64,000 nt of DNA from CALAED01 sp035765195 (GCA_035765195.1 DASTYC010000012.1:62001-126000), one strand, 5' to 3'. Positions 35,051 through 43,810 are shown, numbered from the stretch's first letter. Numbers and translations are program-made. Notes: generated from the letters alone by a model not told the origin.

Positions 35051-35067
35051 GTTCCCGGCCGGGGAAC
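35051..35067. terminator. Hairpin between ispF and fahA
   Basis: GTTCCC-GGCCG-GGGAAC lies 23 nt after the ispF stop, between convergent genes. Confidence 0.4.
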
Positions 35068-35136
35068 AATCGGCGGCGAAAGGCGACGCGAAAACGCGGA
35101 AAGAGCGGAAAGTGGGCAAAACGCGCGCTCTTTTGT

Positions 35137-36372
35137 CTACGGGGATTCGGGGTGCTCGTCCGCGGTGCGAGCGGGGTGGATCGTGCCGGTTACGGCGCCG
35201 AAGGAGATCCGGGTGCCGTCGGCGGCCGGGGCGGTCGCGGAAATCACGAGCGTGTCGCCGTCGTCGAGGAAGGCGCGCCGAGCGCCGCCGGGCAGGTCGA
35301 GCGGCTCTCGGCCGTCCGAGGTGAGCTCGAGCAGGCAGCCGCGCCGCTCCCGCTCGGCCCCCGAGACCGTCCCCGACGCGAACAGGTCGCCGGTGCGCAG
35401 CGTGGCGCCGTTGACGGTGGCGTGCGCGAGTTGCTGGGGCGGCGTCCAGTACATCGACGCGAACTCCGGACGAGCGATCTGGTGGCCGTTCAACTCGACG
35501 CGCAAGGACAGGTCGAGCCCCCACGGCTCGTCGCAGCGCAGGTAGGACGGCGGCGGCGGGTCCTGGGCCGGCGGGGCCACCCGCGCCGCCTCCAACGCGG
35601 CCACGGGAACCACCCAGGGCGAGATCGACGTCGCGAACGACTTGCCCAAGAAGGGACCCAACGGTCGCGACTCCCAGCTTTGGATGTCGCGCGCGCTCCA
35701 GTCGTTGACGAGCACGAAGCCGAAGACGTGCTCGCGGAAGGCCGCCGGGGCCACCGGACCGCCCGCCGGCACGCCGACGACATAGCCGACCTCGGCCTCG
35801 AAGTCGAGCTTGGCGGTCGGCCCGAACGACGGCGTCGCCTCGCCGGGCCGGAGCCGCTGGCCGGCCGGCCGGACCACCGGCGTGCCCGACACCACGACCG
35901 TGCCGGCCCGGCCGTGGTAGCCGACCGGCAGGTGCCGCCAGTTGGGCGGCAGCGGGTCGGCGTCCGGCCGGAAGATCCGGCCGACATTGGTCGCGTGGTC
36001 GAGAGAGGAATAGAAGTCGACGTAGTCGGCGACCTCGATCGGCAGATGCGACCGCACCTCGTCCAGCGGCACGAGATGCGGGGTCACGTGCGGCCGGTGC
36101 GCCTCGTCGGTGAGCAACTCGGTGAGCCGCTCGCGGTTGGCCAGCCAGGCGGCCCGGCCGGCCGCCATGAAGCCGTTGAGCGACGCGGCCGCGAACCATC
36201 CGCGATCGACGACCAGCCCGGCGGCGGCGAGCCCCGCCAGATCGACGACGTGGCCGCCGATGGCCACCCCGACCCGGGGCCGTTCGCCGGGGCGCGAGAA
36301 CACACCGTACGGAAGGTTGCCGACCCCGAAACCGCCGCCGGGCGGGGCCGGGACCCAAGAGGTGATCGCCAT
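35137..36372 (-). CDS. fahA: Fumarylacetoacetase
   Basis: This enzyme cleaves fumarylacetoacetate to fumarate and acetoacetate, the last step of tyrosine breakdown. The 411-residue protein has the two-domain layout of true FAH: VDFYSSLDHATNVGRIFRP, KLDFEAEVGYVVG and LVNDWSARDIQSWE, followed by FLGKSFATSISPWVV and ASGTVSG. The metal and catalytic residues in these blocks appear intact. hmgA, the upstream step, lies 1.2 kb away on the other strand. Confidence 0.95.
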   Translation of the reverse strand: MAITSWVPAPPGGGFGVGNLPYGVFSRPGERPRVGVAIGGHVVDLAGLAAAGLVVDRGWFAAASLNGFMAAGRAAWLANRERLTELLTDEAHRPHVTPHLVPLDEVRSHLPIEVADYVDFYSSLDHATNVGRIFRPDADPLPPNWRHLPVGYHGRAGTVVVSGTPVVRPAGQRLRPGEATPSFGPTAKLDFEAEVGYVVGVPAGGPVAPAAFREHVFGFVLVNDWSARDIQSWESRPLGPFLGKSFATSISPWVVPVAALEAARVAPPAQDPPPPSYLRCDEPWGLDLSLRVELNGHQIARPEFASMYWTPPQQLAHATVNGATLRTGDLFASGTVSGAERERRGCLLELTSDGREPLDLPGGARRAFLDDGDTLVISATAPAADGTRISFGAVTGTIHPARTADEHPESP

Positions 36373-36404
36373 AAGGTGATAGTGCCCGGTGGCCCGGGAC
36401 CGGC

Positions 36405-37436
36405 TCAGTCGCGGGGCGGGGTGGGCGAGCTGCGGAACTTGCTCGCCGGGGGGATCCATTCCACGGGGGGTTGCGGGGCGCCGCTGAAGTGGTCGGCGGC
36501 CTCGCCCGCCCATCGCTCGGCGTCCTCGGCCGCCAGCGCGCTCCACCGCTCTACGTCGTCGTCCTCTTTGTCGTCGTCTTTTTTGTCGTCTTTGTCGGCG
36601 GCGGCACCGTCGTGTTCCGCGCCGGCGTCGGGGTCTTCGGCGCGATCCTCGGCCACGGCGGCGTGGCCCGGCATGACGAGATCGGGCTGGGTCGTCGCCG
36701 TCGCGGACACGGACGAGGCCTCGGCCGCCTGCTTGGCGGAGGCGGGCGCATGGGTCACCAGCTTGATGTCGGTGGGCAGCGACGCGGGCACGTTCGCGCG
36801 CTCGGCGGCGCGCGGCCGTGCCGGCTCGGCGTCATCCTCCGGCCGCTCCCGCGGCGCCGGGTAGGCCGCCTCGAGCACGAGCCCGGGAACGAGGTGATCG
36901 GCCTCTTCGGGCCGCGTCGCCTCGGCCCGCGTGGGGACGACCCGGACCGTTCCCGAGGGCGCGAGCGCGCCGGACTCGTCGGGCGCGCCGGCGCCGGGCC
37001 GCCCGAAGAGCGACCTGGCGTGCCGGAACATCGACAGCCACAGCCACGCCGCGAGCAGCAACAGCACCCAGGGTGCGACGGCCACCCCCGCCGACAGGCC
37101 CTTGTCGGGCAGCGGGTCATAGCCCTTGACCGCCCGCTGTGCGCCCGCCGCCGCGGCGCCGGCCAGCAGCGCGAGCAGCAGCAGCCAGCGCACGCCTCGC
37201 GTCCACCACTTGGTGCGCCTGGCCAGGACGAGCGAGAGGATCGTCACGACGACGAGCGTGTCGATCATGATGGGGTAGATGGGCGCGTAGCGTTCCGCCG
37301 CGCCGCCGGCCAACGCGAGAACGCGCAAGTCGTCATAGGACAACGCGAAGGCCGCGCCCGCGAGGGCGGCGACACCAAGGCCCGCGGCGGCGGTCAGCAG
37401 GCGTTGCCGCGCGGCCCCGGGAGGGGTTGGGGGCAT
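36405..37436 (-). CDS. DUF2637 membrane protein
   Basis: The 343-residue protein has four hydrophobic helices in its first half (LALAGGAAERYAPIYPIMID is typical of DUF2637). A long acidic/Ala-rich cytosolic tail contains a highly charged stretch (KDDKKDDDKEDDD). DUF2637 is common in actinobacterial plasmids and spore-formers (SpdA/SpdB-like spread proteins), but the role is unclear. It lies between fahA and hmgA, 32 nt upstream of fahA on the same strand. Confidence 0.75.
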   Translation of the reverse strand: MPPTPPGAARQRLLTAAAGLGVAALAGAAFALSYDDLRVLALAGGAAERYAPIYPIMIDTLVVVTILSLVLARRTKWWTRGVRWLLLLALLAGAAAAGAQRAVKGYDPLPDKGLSAGVAVAPWVLLLLAAWLWLSMFRHARSLFGRPGAGAPDESGALAPSGTVRVVPTRAEATRPEEADHLVPGLVLEAAYPAPRERPEDDAEPARPRAAERANVPASLPTDIKLVTHAPASAKQAAEASSVSATATTQPDLVMPGHAAVAEDRAEDPDAGAEHDGAAADKDDKKDDDKEDDDVERWSALAAEDAERWAGEAADHFSGAPQPPVEWIPPASKFRSSPTPPRD

Positions 37437-37567
37437 GGGGCCATTCTCGCCTGGATCATGCCGGAAGGTGGCGGACTGCCCGCCGCGTGTCGTGTGATTC
37501 GCCGATGTCGCTGGGTATTCGCTAGATCATCGGCCGCGGACCACAATGGGTGGGGGAGGCGACAGCT

Positions 37568-38794
37568 ATGCCGTACTACCGGGTCGTGGGCGAGATCCCG
37601 CGCAAGCGTCATATCCAGTTCCGGCGTCCCGACGGGGGCCTGTACGCCGAGGAGCTCATGGGCGAGGAGGGCTTCACGTCCGACTCCTCGCTGCTCTACC
37701 ACCGGTATCCGCCGACGGCGATCCTCAAGAGCGAGGGCGTCACCACCGACGGCGTCGTGCGCGCGGACGACGCCGGGGATGATGCGGAGCTCAGGCCCAA
37801 CCGCCCGCTGCAGCCCCGCGGCTACCGCACTCAAGACCTCCCCGTCGGCGGCGATCTCGTGCTCGGCCGGCAGCTGCTGTTCGGCAACGAGGACGTACGG
37901 ATCTTCTTCGCCGCCGCCGACTCCGCCAGTGAGCTGTACCGCGACTCCCTTGGCGACGAGGTCGTCTACGTCCAGTCCGGCGCGGCGCGGTTCGAGTCCA
38001 CCTACGGCGCGCTCGACGTGGGCGAGGGCGACTACGTGGTGATCCCGACGGGCGCCATCCACCGCTGGGTGCCCACCACCGACGTGGTGCGCGCGCTGGT
38101 GGTCGAGGGCCGCGGCCACATCCGCCCGCCCCGCCGCTACCTGTCCCAGTACGGCCAGTTCCTCGAGCACGCCCCGTACAGCGAACGAGACCTGCGCGCG
38201 CCCGTCGAGCCGCTCATCACCGAGGGCACCGAGGTCCCCGTGCTGGTGCGCAACCGCGGCGGGCTGTCCCGGCTCACCTACGCGCGGCACCCCTTCGACG
38301 TGGTCGGCTGGGACGGCTATCTCTACCCGTACGTCTTCAACATCGAGGACTTCGAGCCGATCGTGAAGCGCACGCACGCGCCCCCGCCCGTGCACCAGAC
38401 GTTCGAGGGGCCGGGCTTCGTGATCTGCTCGTTCTGCCCGCGGCCGCTCGACTTCGACCCGGCCGCCGTGCCCATCCCGTACAACCACCACAACGTCGAC
38501 TCCGACGAGATGATGTTCTACGTCGGCGGCGACTACGCGGCGCGCAAGGGCTCCGGCATCGGCATCGGCTCGATTTCGCTGCATCCGTCCGGCTTCACCC
38601 ACGGCCCGCAGCCGGGCGCGGTCGAGGCCGCGGTCGCCGGGCTGGCCCAGGGCGTGACCACGACCACCGAGACGGCCGTCATGATCGACACCTTCCGGCC
38701 GCTGCTTCTCGGGCCGGCGGCGGTCCGCTCCGAGGACCCTGAGTACGCGTGGACCTGGGCGCGCGCCGCGGGCGGGCGCGCGGCGGGCGCCTGA
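37568..38794 (+). CDS. hmgA: Homogentisate 1,2-dioxygenase
   Basis: HmgA opens the homogentisate ring with oxygen and Fe(II) to maleylacetoacetate. The 408-residue protein has the cupin core with iron ligands in NHHNVDSDEMMFYVGG and HPSGFTHGP, and a YDVVGWDG-like block (PFDVVGWDGYLYPYVFNIEDF). ATG 37568 has GGGGGAGG 9 nt upstream. With fahA it forms most of the tyrosine catabolic route; no maleylacetoacetate isomerase is present here. Confidence 0.93.
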   Translation: MPYYRVVGEIPRKRHIQFRRPDGGLYAEELMGEEGFTSDSSLLYHRYPPTAILKSEGVTTDGVVRADDAGDDAELRPNRPLQPRGYRTQDLPVGGDLVLGRQLLFGNEDVRIFFAAADSASELYRDSLGDEVVYVQSGAARFESTYGALDVGEGDYVVIPTGAIHRWVPTTDVVRALVVEGRGHIRPPRRYLSQYGQFLEHAPYSERDLRAPVEPLITEGTEVPVLVRNRGGLSRLTYARHPFDVVGWDGYLYPYVFNIEDFEPIVKRTHAPPPVHQTFEGPGFVICSFCPRPLDFDPAAVPIPYNHHNVDSDEMMFYVGGDYAARKGSGIGIGSISLHPSGFTHGPQPGAVEAAVAGLAQGVTTTTETAVMIDTFRPLLLGPAAVRSEDPEYAWTWARAAGGRAAGA

Positions 38795-38893
38795 CGCCCA
38801 GACGCCTTGACGCCCTGACGCGGGACCGGGCCTGGTGCGGGGCCGGATGCCGCACGAGTACGATGGCCGACGTCCGATCGCGAAGGGGTCTCC

Positions 38894-39283
38894 ATGGGAC
38901 GGCCACTGCCCGACGACGCGCGCAGGCTCTTCGATGCGACCAACCTCGTCACCGTCGCGACCGTCAACCCCGACGGCCGCGCCCAGATGAGCCTGGTGTG
39001 GGCCAAGGTCGACGGCGACGACATCGTGTTCTCCACCCTCAAGGACCGGCGCAAGTTCGTGAACCTCGAGCGCGACCCGAGGGTGAGCCTCATCACCTTC
39101 GACCCCGAGGAGCCGTACCACTACGCGACGGTCCGCGGCCAGGCGAGCATCGTCGACGATCCGGGCGGCTCGTTGCTGCAGGAACTGGCGGCCAAGTACA
39201 CGGGCGGCGACTCGTGGCCGGACAGCGCCCCCGACCGGCGGGTCATCGTGCGGGTCACCCCCGACTACGTTTTCACGCGCTGA
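38894..39283 (+). CDS. PPOX-class F420-dependent protein
   Basis: The 129-residue split-barrel flavin/deazaflavin protein shows LVTVATVNPDGRAQMSLVWAKV and FSTLKDRRKFVNLERDPRVSL. This matches the actinobacterial family of putative F420H2-dependent reductases. The substrate is unknown. AAGGGG lies 6 nt before the ATG. Confidence 0.88.
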   Translation: MGRPLPDDARRLFDATNLVTVATVNPDGRAQMSLVWAKVDGDDIVFSTLKDRRKFVNLERDPRVSLITFDPEEPYHYATVRGQASIVDDPGGSLLQELAAKYTGGDSWPDSAPDRRVIVRVTPDYVFTR

Positions 39284-39336
39284 TCACGAGTCACCTGGCG
39301 TCACCATTAATCGCGGTCGCGGCAACGGCGATCTAA

Positions 39337-39342
39337 TAGCCT
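39337..39342 (+). promoter_or_regulatory. -10 box TAGCCT of cysS
   Basis: TAGCCT ends 7 nt before GTG 39350, which predicts a leaderless cysS mRNA. Confidence 0.5.
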
Positions 39343-39349
39343 TGGCGAT

Positions 39350-40759
39350 GTGAGCCTGCAGCTTTACGACACCGGTACGCGTACGATCCGTCCCTTCGAG
39401 CCGCTCCATGAGGGCCGCGTGGGGATGTACGTGTGCGGTGCCACGCCGCAGGCCGCTCCGCACATCGGGCACCTGCGGTCGGGCGTCATCTACGACGTGG
39501 TGTTCAGGTGGCTGCTCAGGCTCGGGTACGACGTGATCTTCGCCCGCAACATCACCGACATCGACGACAAGATCATCGCCACGGCGGCGGAGCAGGACGT
39601 GCCGTGGTTCGCCCTGGCCCACGCCAATCAGCGGACGTTCGGGCACGGCTACGACGTGGTCGGCTGCCTGCCCCCCACGGTCGAGCCCAGGGCCACCGGC
39701 CACATTCCGGAGATGCTCGCGCTGATCGGCCGGCTGTTCGATGCCGGGCACGCCTATGCCGCCGGCGGCGACATCTACTTCGACGTCACCTCATGGGCCG
39801 ACCGCTACGGCCGGCTGTCCCATCAGAAGCTGGAGCACATGCGGGCGGCGGGCGACACCGCCGACGACAGCGCCAAGCGCGATCCCCGCGACTTCGCCCT
39901 GTGGAAGGGCGCCAAGCCCGGCGAGCCGTTCTGGGAGACGCCGTGGGGGCCGGGCCGGCCGGGCTGGCACCTCGAATGCTCGGCGATGGCGACCAAGTAC
40001 CTTGGCTCGACGTTCGACATCCACGGCGGGGGCGTCGACCTGATCTTCCCGCACCACGAGAACGAGATCGCCCAGTCCGAGGCGGCCGGCGACGGGTTCG
40101 CGCGGTACTGGCTGCACAACGGCATGCTCACCGTCAACGGCGAGAAGATGAGCAAGTCGGTGGGCAACGTGGTGCTCCTCGCCGACCTGCTGGAGAAGGC
40201 CAGGCCGGTGGAGGTGCGCTACTACTTGGTGTCCGCGCACTACCGGTCGGTCACCGACTTCACGGACGCGGCGCTGGCGGAGGCGGCCATCGCCTACCAG
40301 CGGATCGAGGGGTTCGTGACTCGCGCCGCCGAGGTGGTCGGTGCCGGCGAAGGCGGCGCGGCACGGGAGCCGGCCGACGAACTGCCCGATGCGTTCGTCG
40401 CCGCGATGAACGATGATCTCGGCGTGCCGCAGGCGCTGGCCGTCGTGCACGAGACGGTGCGGGAGGGCAATCAGGGCCTCACCGCCGGCGACAACGCCCG
40501 CGTCAGGGCGGCGCTCGCCTCCGTACGGGCGATGACCGGCACGCTCGGTCTCGACCCGCTCACGTGGGTACGCCCCGGCGAGGAGGATCTCCGGCCGGTT
40601 GTCGACGCGCTGGTGAAGATCATCCTCGAACAGCGGGCGGCGGCGCGCGCCCGCAAGGACTACGCGACCGCCGACACGATCAGAGACGCCCTGAACGCCG
40701 CGGGCATCGTCGTGGAGGACACCCCGCGCGGGCCGCGCTGGGAGCCCAGGCGCGGGTGA
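39350..40759 (+). CDS. cysS: Cysteinyl-tRNA synthetase
   Basis: The 469-residue class I synthetase has the zinc Cys29, HIGH at residues 38-41, the binding block HGGGVDLIFPHHENEIAQ and KMSKS. Its full length, with the C-terminal DALR and anticodon region (ARKDYATADTIRDAL), distinguishes it from the shorter mycothiol ligase MshC. It is followed by the Clp-N gene and rlmB. Confidence 0.96.
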   Translation: MSLQLYDTGTRTIRPFEPLHEGRVGMYVCGATPQAAPHIGHLRSGVIYDVVFRWLLRLGYDVIFARNITDIDDKIIATAAEQDVPWFALAHANQRTFGHGYDVVGCLPPTVEPRATGHIPEMLALIGRLFDAGHAYAAGGDIYFDVTSWADRYGRLSHQKLEHMRAAGDTADDSAKRDPRDFALWKGAKPGEPFWETPWGPGRPGWHLECSAMATKYLGSTFDIHGGGVDLIFPHHENEIAQSEAAGDGFARYWLHNGMLTVNGEKMSKSVGNVVLLADLLEKARPVEVRYYLVSAHYRSVTDFTDAALAEAAIAYQRIEGFVTRAAEVVGAGEGGAAREPADELPDAFVAAMNDDLGVPQALAVVHETVREGNQGLTAGDNARVRAALASVRAMTGTLGLDPLTWVRPGEEDLRPVVDALVKIILEQRAAARARKDYATADTIRDALNAAGIVVEDTPRGPRWEPRRG

Positions 40760-40820
40760 CCTTGTTGCCGCGGGGGCCTGCGGCGTAACGTCGAAATTCC
40801 CATCCCGCAAGGCGGTTTTC

Positions 40821-41411
40821 GTGTTCGAGCGCTTCAGCGACCGCGCCCGCAGGGTCGTCGTGCTGGCCCAGGACGAGGCTCGCGACCTCCGCCACGACTA
40901 CATCGGCACCGAGCATCTGCTGCTCGGCCTGCTGCACGACGCCTCCGGCACGGCGTGTCAGGTGCTGACCAGGTTGCAGGCCCCGCCCGACGCCGTACGG
41001 CGGCAGGTCGGCGAGCACGTCCGCCCGGGCGACAAGACGATGCGGGGGCACGTGCCCTTCAGCCCACCGGCCAAGAAGGCGCTGGAGCTGTCGTTGCGCG
41101 AGGCGCTGCAGCTCGGGCACAACTACATCGGCAGCGGTCACCTCCTGCTCGGCCTGCTCAGGGAGGAGGCCGGCACCGCGGCGCGGGTGCTCGCCGAACT
41201 CGGCGTGGATCTCGATCGCGCCCGCTCGATGGTGGGCGAGACCGGAGACCCCACGGAGGGGCAGGCCACGGTCCGGCCGTTCGGCTCCAGCCCGTTCCGC
41301 GAGATCCCGGACCGGCTGAAGGCCATCGAAGACCGCCTCGCGGCGATCGAGGAGCGGCTGTCGGCCATCGAAGGACGGCTCGAGCCACCCGCTCCACCAC
41401 GTAGTCTTTGA
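40821..41411 (+). CDS. Stand-alone Clp N-terminal domain protein
   Basis: The 196-residue protein has two Clp_N repeats (ERFSDRARRVVVLAQDEARDL...YIGTEHLLLGLLHD and ALQLGHNYIGSGHLLLGLLRE) like those of ClpC, but no ATPase domain. A predicted coiled coil (IPDRLKAIEDRLAAIEERLSAIEGRL) ends the protein, probably for oligomerisation. It could be a decoy or adaptor for ClpC substrates. GTG start, lying in the cysS-rlmB interval. Confidence 0.87.
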   Translation: MFERFSDRARRVVVLAQDEARDLRHDYIGTEHLLLGLLHDASGTACQVLTRLQAPPDAVRRQVGEHVRPGDKTMRGHVPFSPPAKKALELSLREALQLGHNYIGSGHLLLGLLREEAGTAARVLAELGVDLDRARSMVGETGDPTEGQATVRPFGSSPFREIPDRLKAIEDRLAAIEERLSAIEGRLEPPAPPRSL

Positions 41412-41463
41412 GGGTCACCTGAGGGCGTCCGCCCTGTCATGCGCGTCGAAGGGCGAACCACCA

Positions 41464-42342
41464 ATGGCCAAGCGCCGTAAGAAGGGGCCGAGCTACACCC
41501 CGCGGGCCCAAGACCGGCACTGGTACGGCCGGCGGCAGGCGGCGAGGGCGTCGAAGTCGGCCACCCGGACCGGCACGGCGACCACCGGCCCGGCCAAGCC
41601 GGCGGTGCCGGCGGGCGCCGCCAAGTCCGAGGTCGTGGCCGGCCGGAACGCGGTCGTCGAGGCCCTGCGCGCCGGCGTCCCCGGCACCGCCCTGTACGTC
41701 ATGTCGACCACCGACGAGCGGGTCCGCGAGGCCATCATGCTCGCCGGCGACACGCGGATGCCGCTGCTCGAAGCCGGCAAGTCCGAGCTCGACCGGCTCA
41801 CCGACGGCGCCGCCCACCAGGGCATCGCCCTGCAGGTACGGCCGTACCGCTACGCCCACCCCGACGACCTGCCGGGCCGCGCCGCGACCCCGCTCATCGT
41901 CGCCGTCGACAGCGTGACCGACCCGCGCAACCTCGGCGCGATCGTACGATCCGCCGCGGCCTTCGGCGCCACCGGTGTCGTCATCCCCGAGCGCCGGTCC
42001 GCGGGCGTGACGGCCGCCGTGTGGAAGGCCTCGGCCGGCACCCTCGCCGCGATCCCCGTGGCGCGGGCCACCAACCTCACCCGGGCGCTGCGCTCCTACC
42101 AGAACGCGGGCCTGTTCGTCGCCGGCCTCGACGTCGCCGCCGACGTCGCGGTGGCCGACCTGCACCTGGCCGCCGACCCCTTGGTCCTGGTGGTCGGCGC
42201 GGAGGGCCGCGGCCTGTCCCGCCTCGTCGCCGAGGCGTGTGACCTGCTGGTGGGCATCCCCATGCCGGGCAAGGCCGAGTCGCTCAACGTGGGCGTCGCG
42301 ACCGGCATCGCCCTCTACGAGATCTCCCGTCGCCGCTCCTGA
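41464..42342 (+). CDS. rlmB: 23S rRNA 2'-O-methyltransferase RlmB (TrmH family)
   Basis: The 292-residue SPOUT methyltransferase has a Lys/Arg-rich N-terminus and the knot motifs NLGAIVRSAAAFGATGVV, VVGAEGRGLSRL and IPMPGKAESLNVGVATGIALYE. RlmB methylates G2251 of 23S rRNA; some actinobacterial members act on other sites, including thiopeptide targets. GAAGGGCGAACC precedes the ATG. Confidence 0.92.
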   Translation: MAKRRKKGPSYTPRAQDRHWYGRRQAARASKSATRTGTATTGPAKPAVPAGAAKSEVVAGRNAVVEALRAGVPGTALYVMSTTDERVREAIMLAGDTRMPLLEAGKSELDRLTDGAAHQGIALQVRPYRYAHPDDLPGRAATPLIVAVDSVTDPRNLGAIVRSAAAFGATGVVIPERRSAGVTAAVWKASAGTLAAIPVARATNLTRALRSYQNAGLFVAGLDVAADVAVADLHLAADPLVLVVGAEGRGLSRLVAEACDLLVGIPMPGKAESLNVGVATGIALYEISRRRS

Positions 42343-42379
42343 CGCCCGGCGCGGTCGACTACCATTCGGTCGTATCTCC

Positions 42380-42452
42380 GCCGGTGTAGCTCAGTGGCAA
42401 GAGCAGCCGCCTTGTAAGCGGCAGGTCGTCGGTTCGAACCCGACCACCGGCT
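42380..42452 (+). tRNA. tRNA-Thr (anticodon TGT)
   Basis: A complete cloverleaf: acceptor GCCGGTG/CACCGGC, anticodon stem GCCGC/GCGGC with loop CTTGTAA (TGT at 42413-42415), T-arm GTCGG-TTCGAAC-CCGAC and discriminator T. CCA is not encoded. It reads ACA threonine codons. Confidence 0.97.
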
Positions 42453-42492
42453 CCGAGCGTCCGCCTAGGGCATCTGGGGGGAGCACTCCATG

Positions 42493-42524
42493 CCCCGGCG
42501 GCCGCATCGAGGCCGCCGATGGGG
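42493..42524. terminator. Hairpin after tRNA-Thr
   Basis: CCCCGGCGGCC and GGCCGCC-GAT-GGGG form a stem 40 nt after the tRNA, between it and a convergent gene. Confidence 0.5.
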
Positions 42525-42541
42525 CGCGCGGGGAGAGCGGG

Positions 42542-42913
42542 TCACTCCTCGCCGGAGAAGCGTTCCCAGGCCGACTGGCGGGTGATGCCCAGCGTCTCGC
42601 CGATTCGGGTCCACGTGACGCCGCGGCTTCGCAGCTCCCGCACCCACGAGCGCAGGTTGCCCTCGACCTGGTCGGCGACGGCGGCGATGCGAGGGATGTG
42701 CGCGAGCATCTGCTCATTTGTCAACGAGCCCCACATCGGCAGGCGCAGGTCGACCGGCTTGTCGCGGTATTCCTCGATGATCGTGTCGGCGAGGCCGATG
42801 CACTCGTCGCAGATGTGGACGCCCGGTCCCGCGACGAGCCGGCCGACCTCGGCGCTGGATTTGCCGCAGAAAGAACACCTGGGGTGCTCGGCCGCGGAAT
42901 CCGCCGGGGACAT
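42542..42913 (-). CDS. ClpX-type zinc finger protein with C-terminal HTH
   Basis: The 123-residue protein combines a ClpX C4 zinc finger (CSFCGKSSAEVGRLVAGPG...CDEC, ending in a helix) with a C-terminal helix-turn-helix (SRGVTWTRIGETLGITRQSAWERF). ClpX itself lacks such an HTH, so it is probably a DNA-binding regulator with a ClpX-like dimer module. ATG 42913 has GGAGG 8 nt upstream, and that SD lies in a 12-bp hairpin arm. Two palindromes cover its promoter. Confidence 0.8.
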   Translation of the reverse strand: MSPADSAAEHPRCSFCGKSSAEVGRLVAGPGVHICDECIGLADTIIEEYRDKPVDLRLPMWGSLTNEQMLAHIPRIAAVADQVEGNLRSWVRELRSRGVTWTRIGETLGITRQSAWERFSGEE

Positions 42914-42921
42914 CGCCACCA

Positions 42922-42950
42922 CCTCCTGTCAGGGTCTGCCTGACAGGAGG
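42922..42950 (-). promoter_or_regulatory. 12-bp palindrome covering +1 and the SD
   Basis: CCTCCTGTCAGG-GTCTG-CCTGACAGGAGG is perfect over 12-bp arms. On the minus strand its 3' arm contains the SD GGAGG, so in RNA it would sequester ribosome access; as DNA it is an operator core TGTCAGG-N5-CCTGACA. Confidence 0.75.
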
Positions 42951-42977
42951 CTAGTCGTGTCAGGCTGTGCCTGACAA
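42948..42977 (-). promoter_or_regulatory. Promoter with second palindrome
   Basis: -35 TTGTCA (42977-42972) and -10 TAGCCT (42953-42948) are 18 nt apart. The palindrome TGTCAGG-CTGTG-CCTGACA (42958-42976) overlaps the -35. Both palindromes share the same core and N5 spacer. Confidence 0.7.
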
Positions 42978-42988
42978 GTACGTGGCGT

Positions 42989-43795
42989 TCAGTCGGCGGT
43001 GTCGACGCGTAGTGACCCGGAGCCGGTCTTGGCGTAGACCATCGCGGTGGCGGCCGGGTCCTCGGGCACGTTGATGTTCTTGTCGCCGGAGCCGGTCGCG
43101 GAGTCGATCCGGTAGCGGCCGGGCGGCAGCTCGATGGACAGATCGCCCGAGCCGGTCACCGCGCGCACGTTGACCGGCGCGGCGTCGAACCTCAGGCGAA
43201 GGCTCCCCGAGCCCGTGTTGGCCAGCAGCGTGCCGCCGTGCACGGCGGCCGCCGAGATGTCGCCCGACGAGGTGTGCAGGTCGTTCTGTGCGCCGACCGA
43301 GTCGACGCGCACGGATCCGGACCCCGTGTGCGCCCGTACCGGCCCGCGGACGTTGCGGACGTTCACGTCGCCAGAGCCCGCCTGGATGTCGGCGGCCGCG
43401 ACATCGGCGACGCGGATGGAGCCGCCGCCGTTGCGGATCCGCACGTGGACGGACGCCGGCACCGTGAGGTCGTAGTCGATGGAGCAGTCGCCGCAGCCCT
43501 TGACGAAGGTCAGCACCCCGTTGGTGACCTGCTGGCTCGGCTGCGGCTTCCGCGACCCGTGGTAGTGGATGGTGCGATGGATCGCCGCGCCCGTACCGGG
43601 TCCGGTATGGATCCTGATGTCGCCTTCGCCGCCCGCCGTCAGTTGGACGGCGCTCAGCGGACCGCTCACATTGGCGTCGTTGGTGATCGTGCGGGAGCCC
43701 ATGGTGACCTCGAACTTGCATCCGGCGACGGCGAGGCCGGCGGCCACGGCGGCGATCGTCACGGCGGCGGCGCGGTATGGCATTGGGACCCCCAT
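42989..43795 (-). CDS. DUF4097 beta-repeat lipoprotein
   Basis: The protein of about 268 residues has a lipobox VAGC followed by many 20-25 residue beta repeats with GSGDV/TGSGSL signatures (RAHTGSGSVRVDS, VRAVTGSGDLSIE). This is a DUF4097-type right-handed beta-helix. It likely sits on the outer face of the membrane. The start is ATG 43795 or 43783; the latter has GGGGGT 5 nt upstream. The ClpX-zinc-finger gene is 76 bp downstream but has its own promoter. Confidence 0.8.
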   Translation of the reverse strand: MGVPMPYRAAAVTIAAVAAGLAVAGCKFEVTMGSRTITNDANVSGPLSAVQLTAGGEGDIRIHTGPGTGAAIHRTIHYHGSRKPQPSQQVTNGVLTFVKGCGDCSIDYDLTVPASVHVRIRNGGGSIRVADVAAADIQAGSGDVNVRNVRGPVRAHTGSGSVRVDSVGAQNDLHTSSGDISAAAVHGGTLLANTGSGSLRLRFDAAPVNVRAVTGSGDLSIELPPGRYRIDSATGSGDKNINVPEDPAATAMVYAKTGSGSLRVDTAD

Positions 43796-43810
43796 GATTT
43801 CGGTACTACG

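Noticed and set aside
39350..40759. Mycothiol ligase MshC
   Set aside because: The protein has the full CysRS C-terminal domains and length; MshC is about 50 residues shorter and has a different start.
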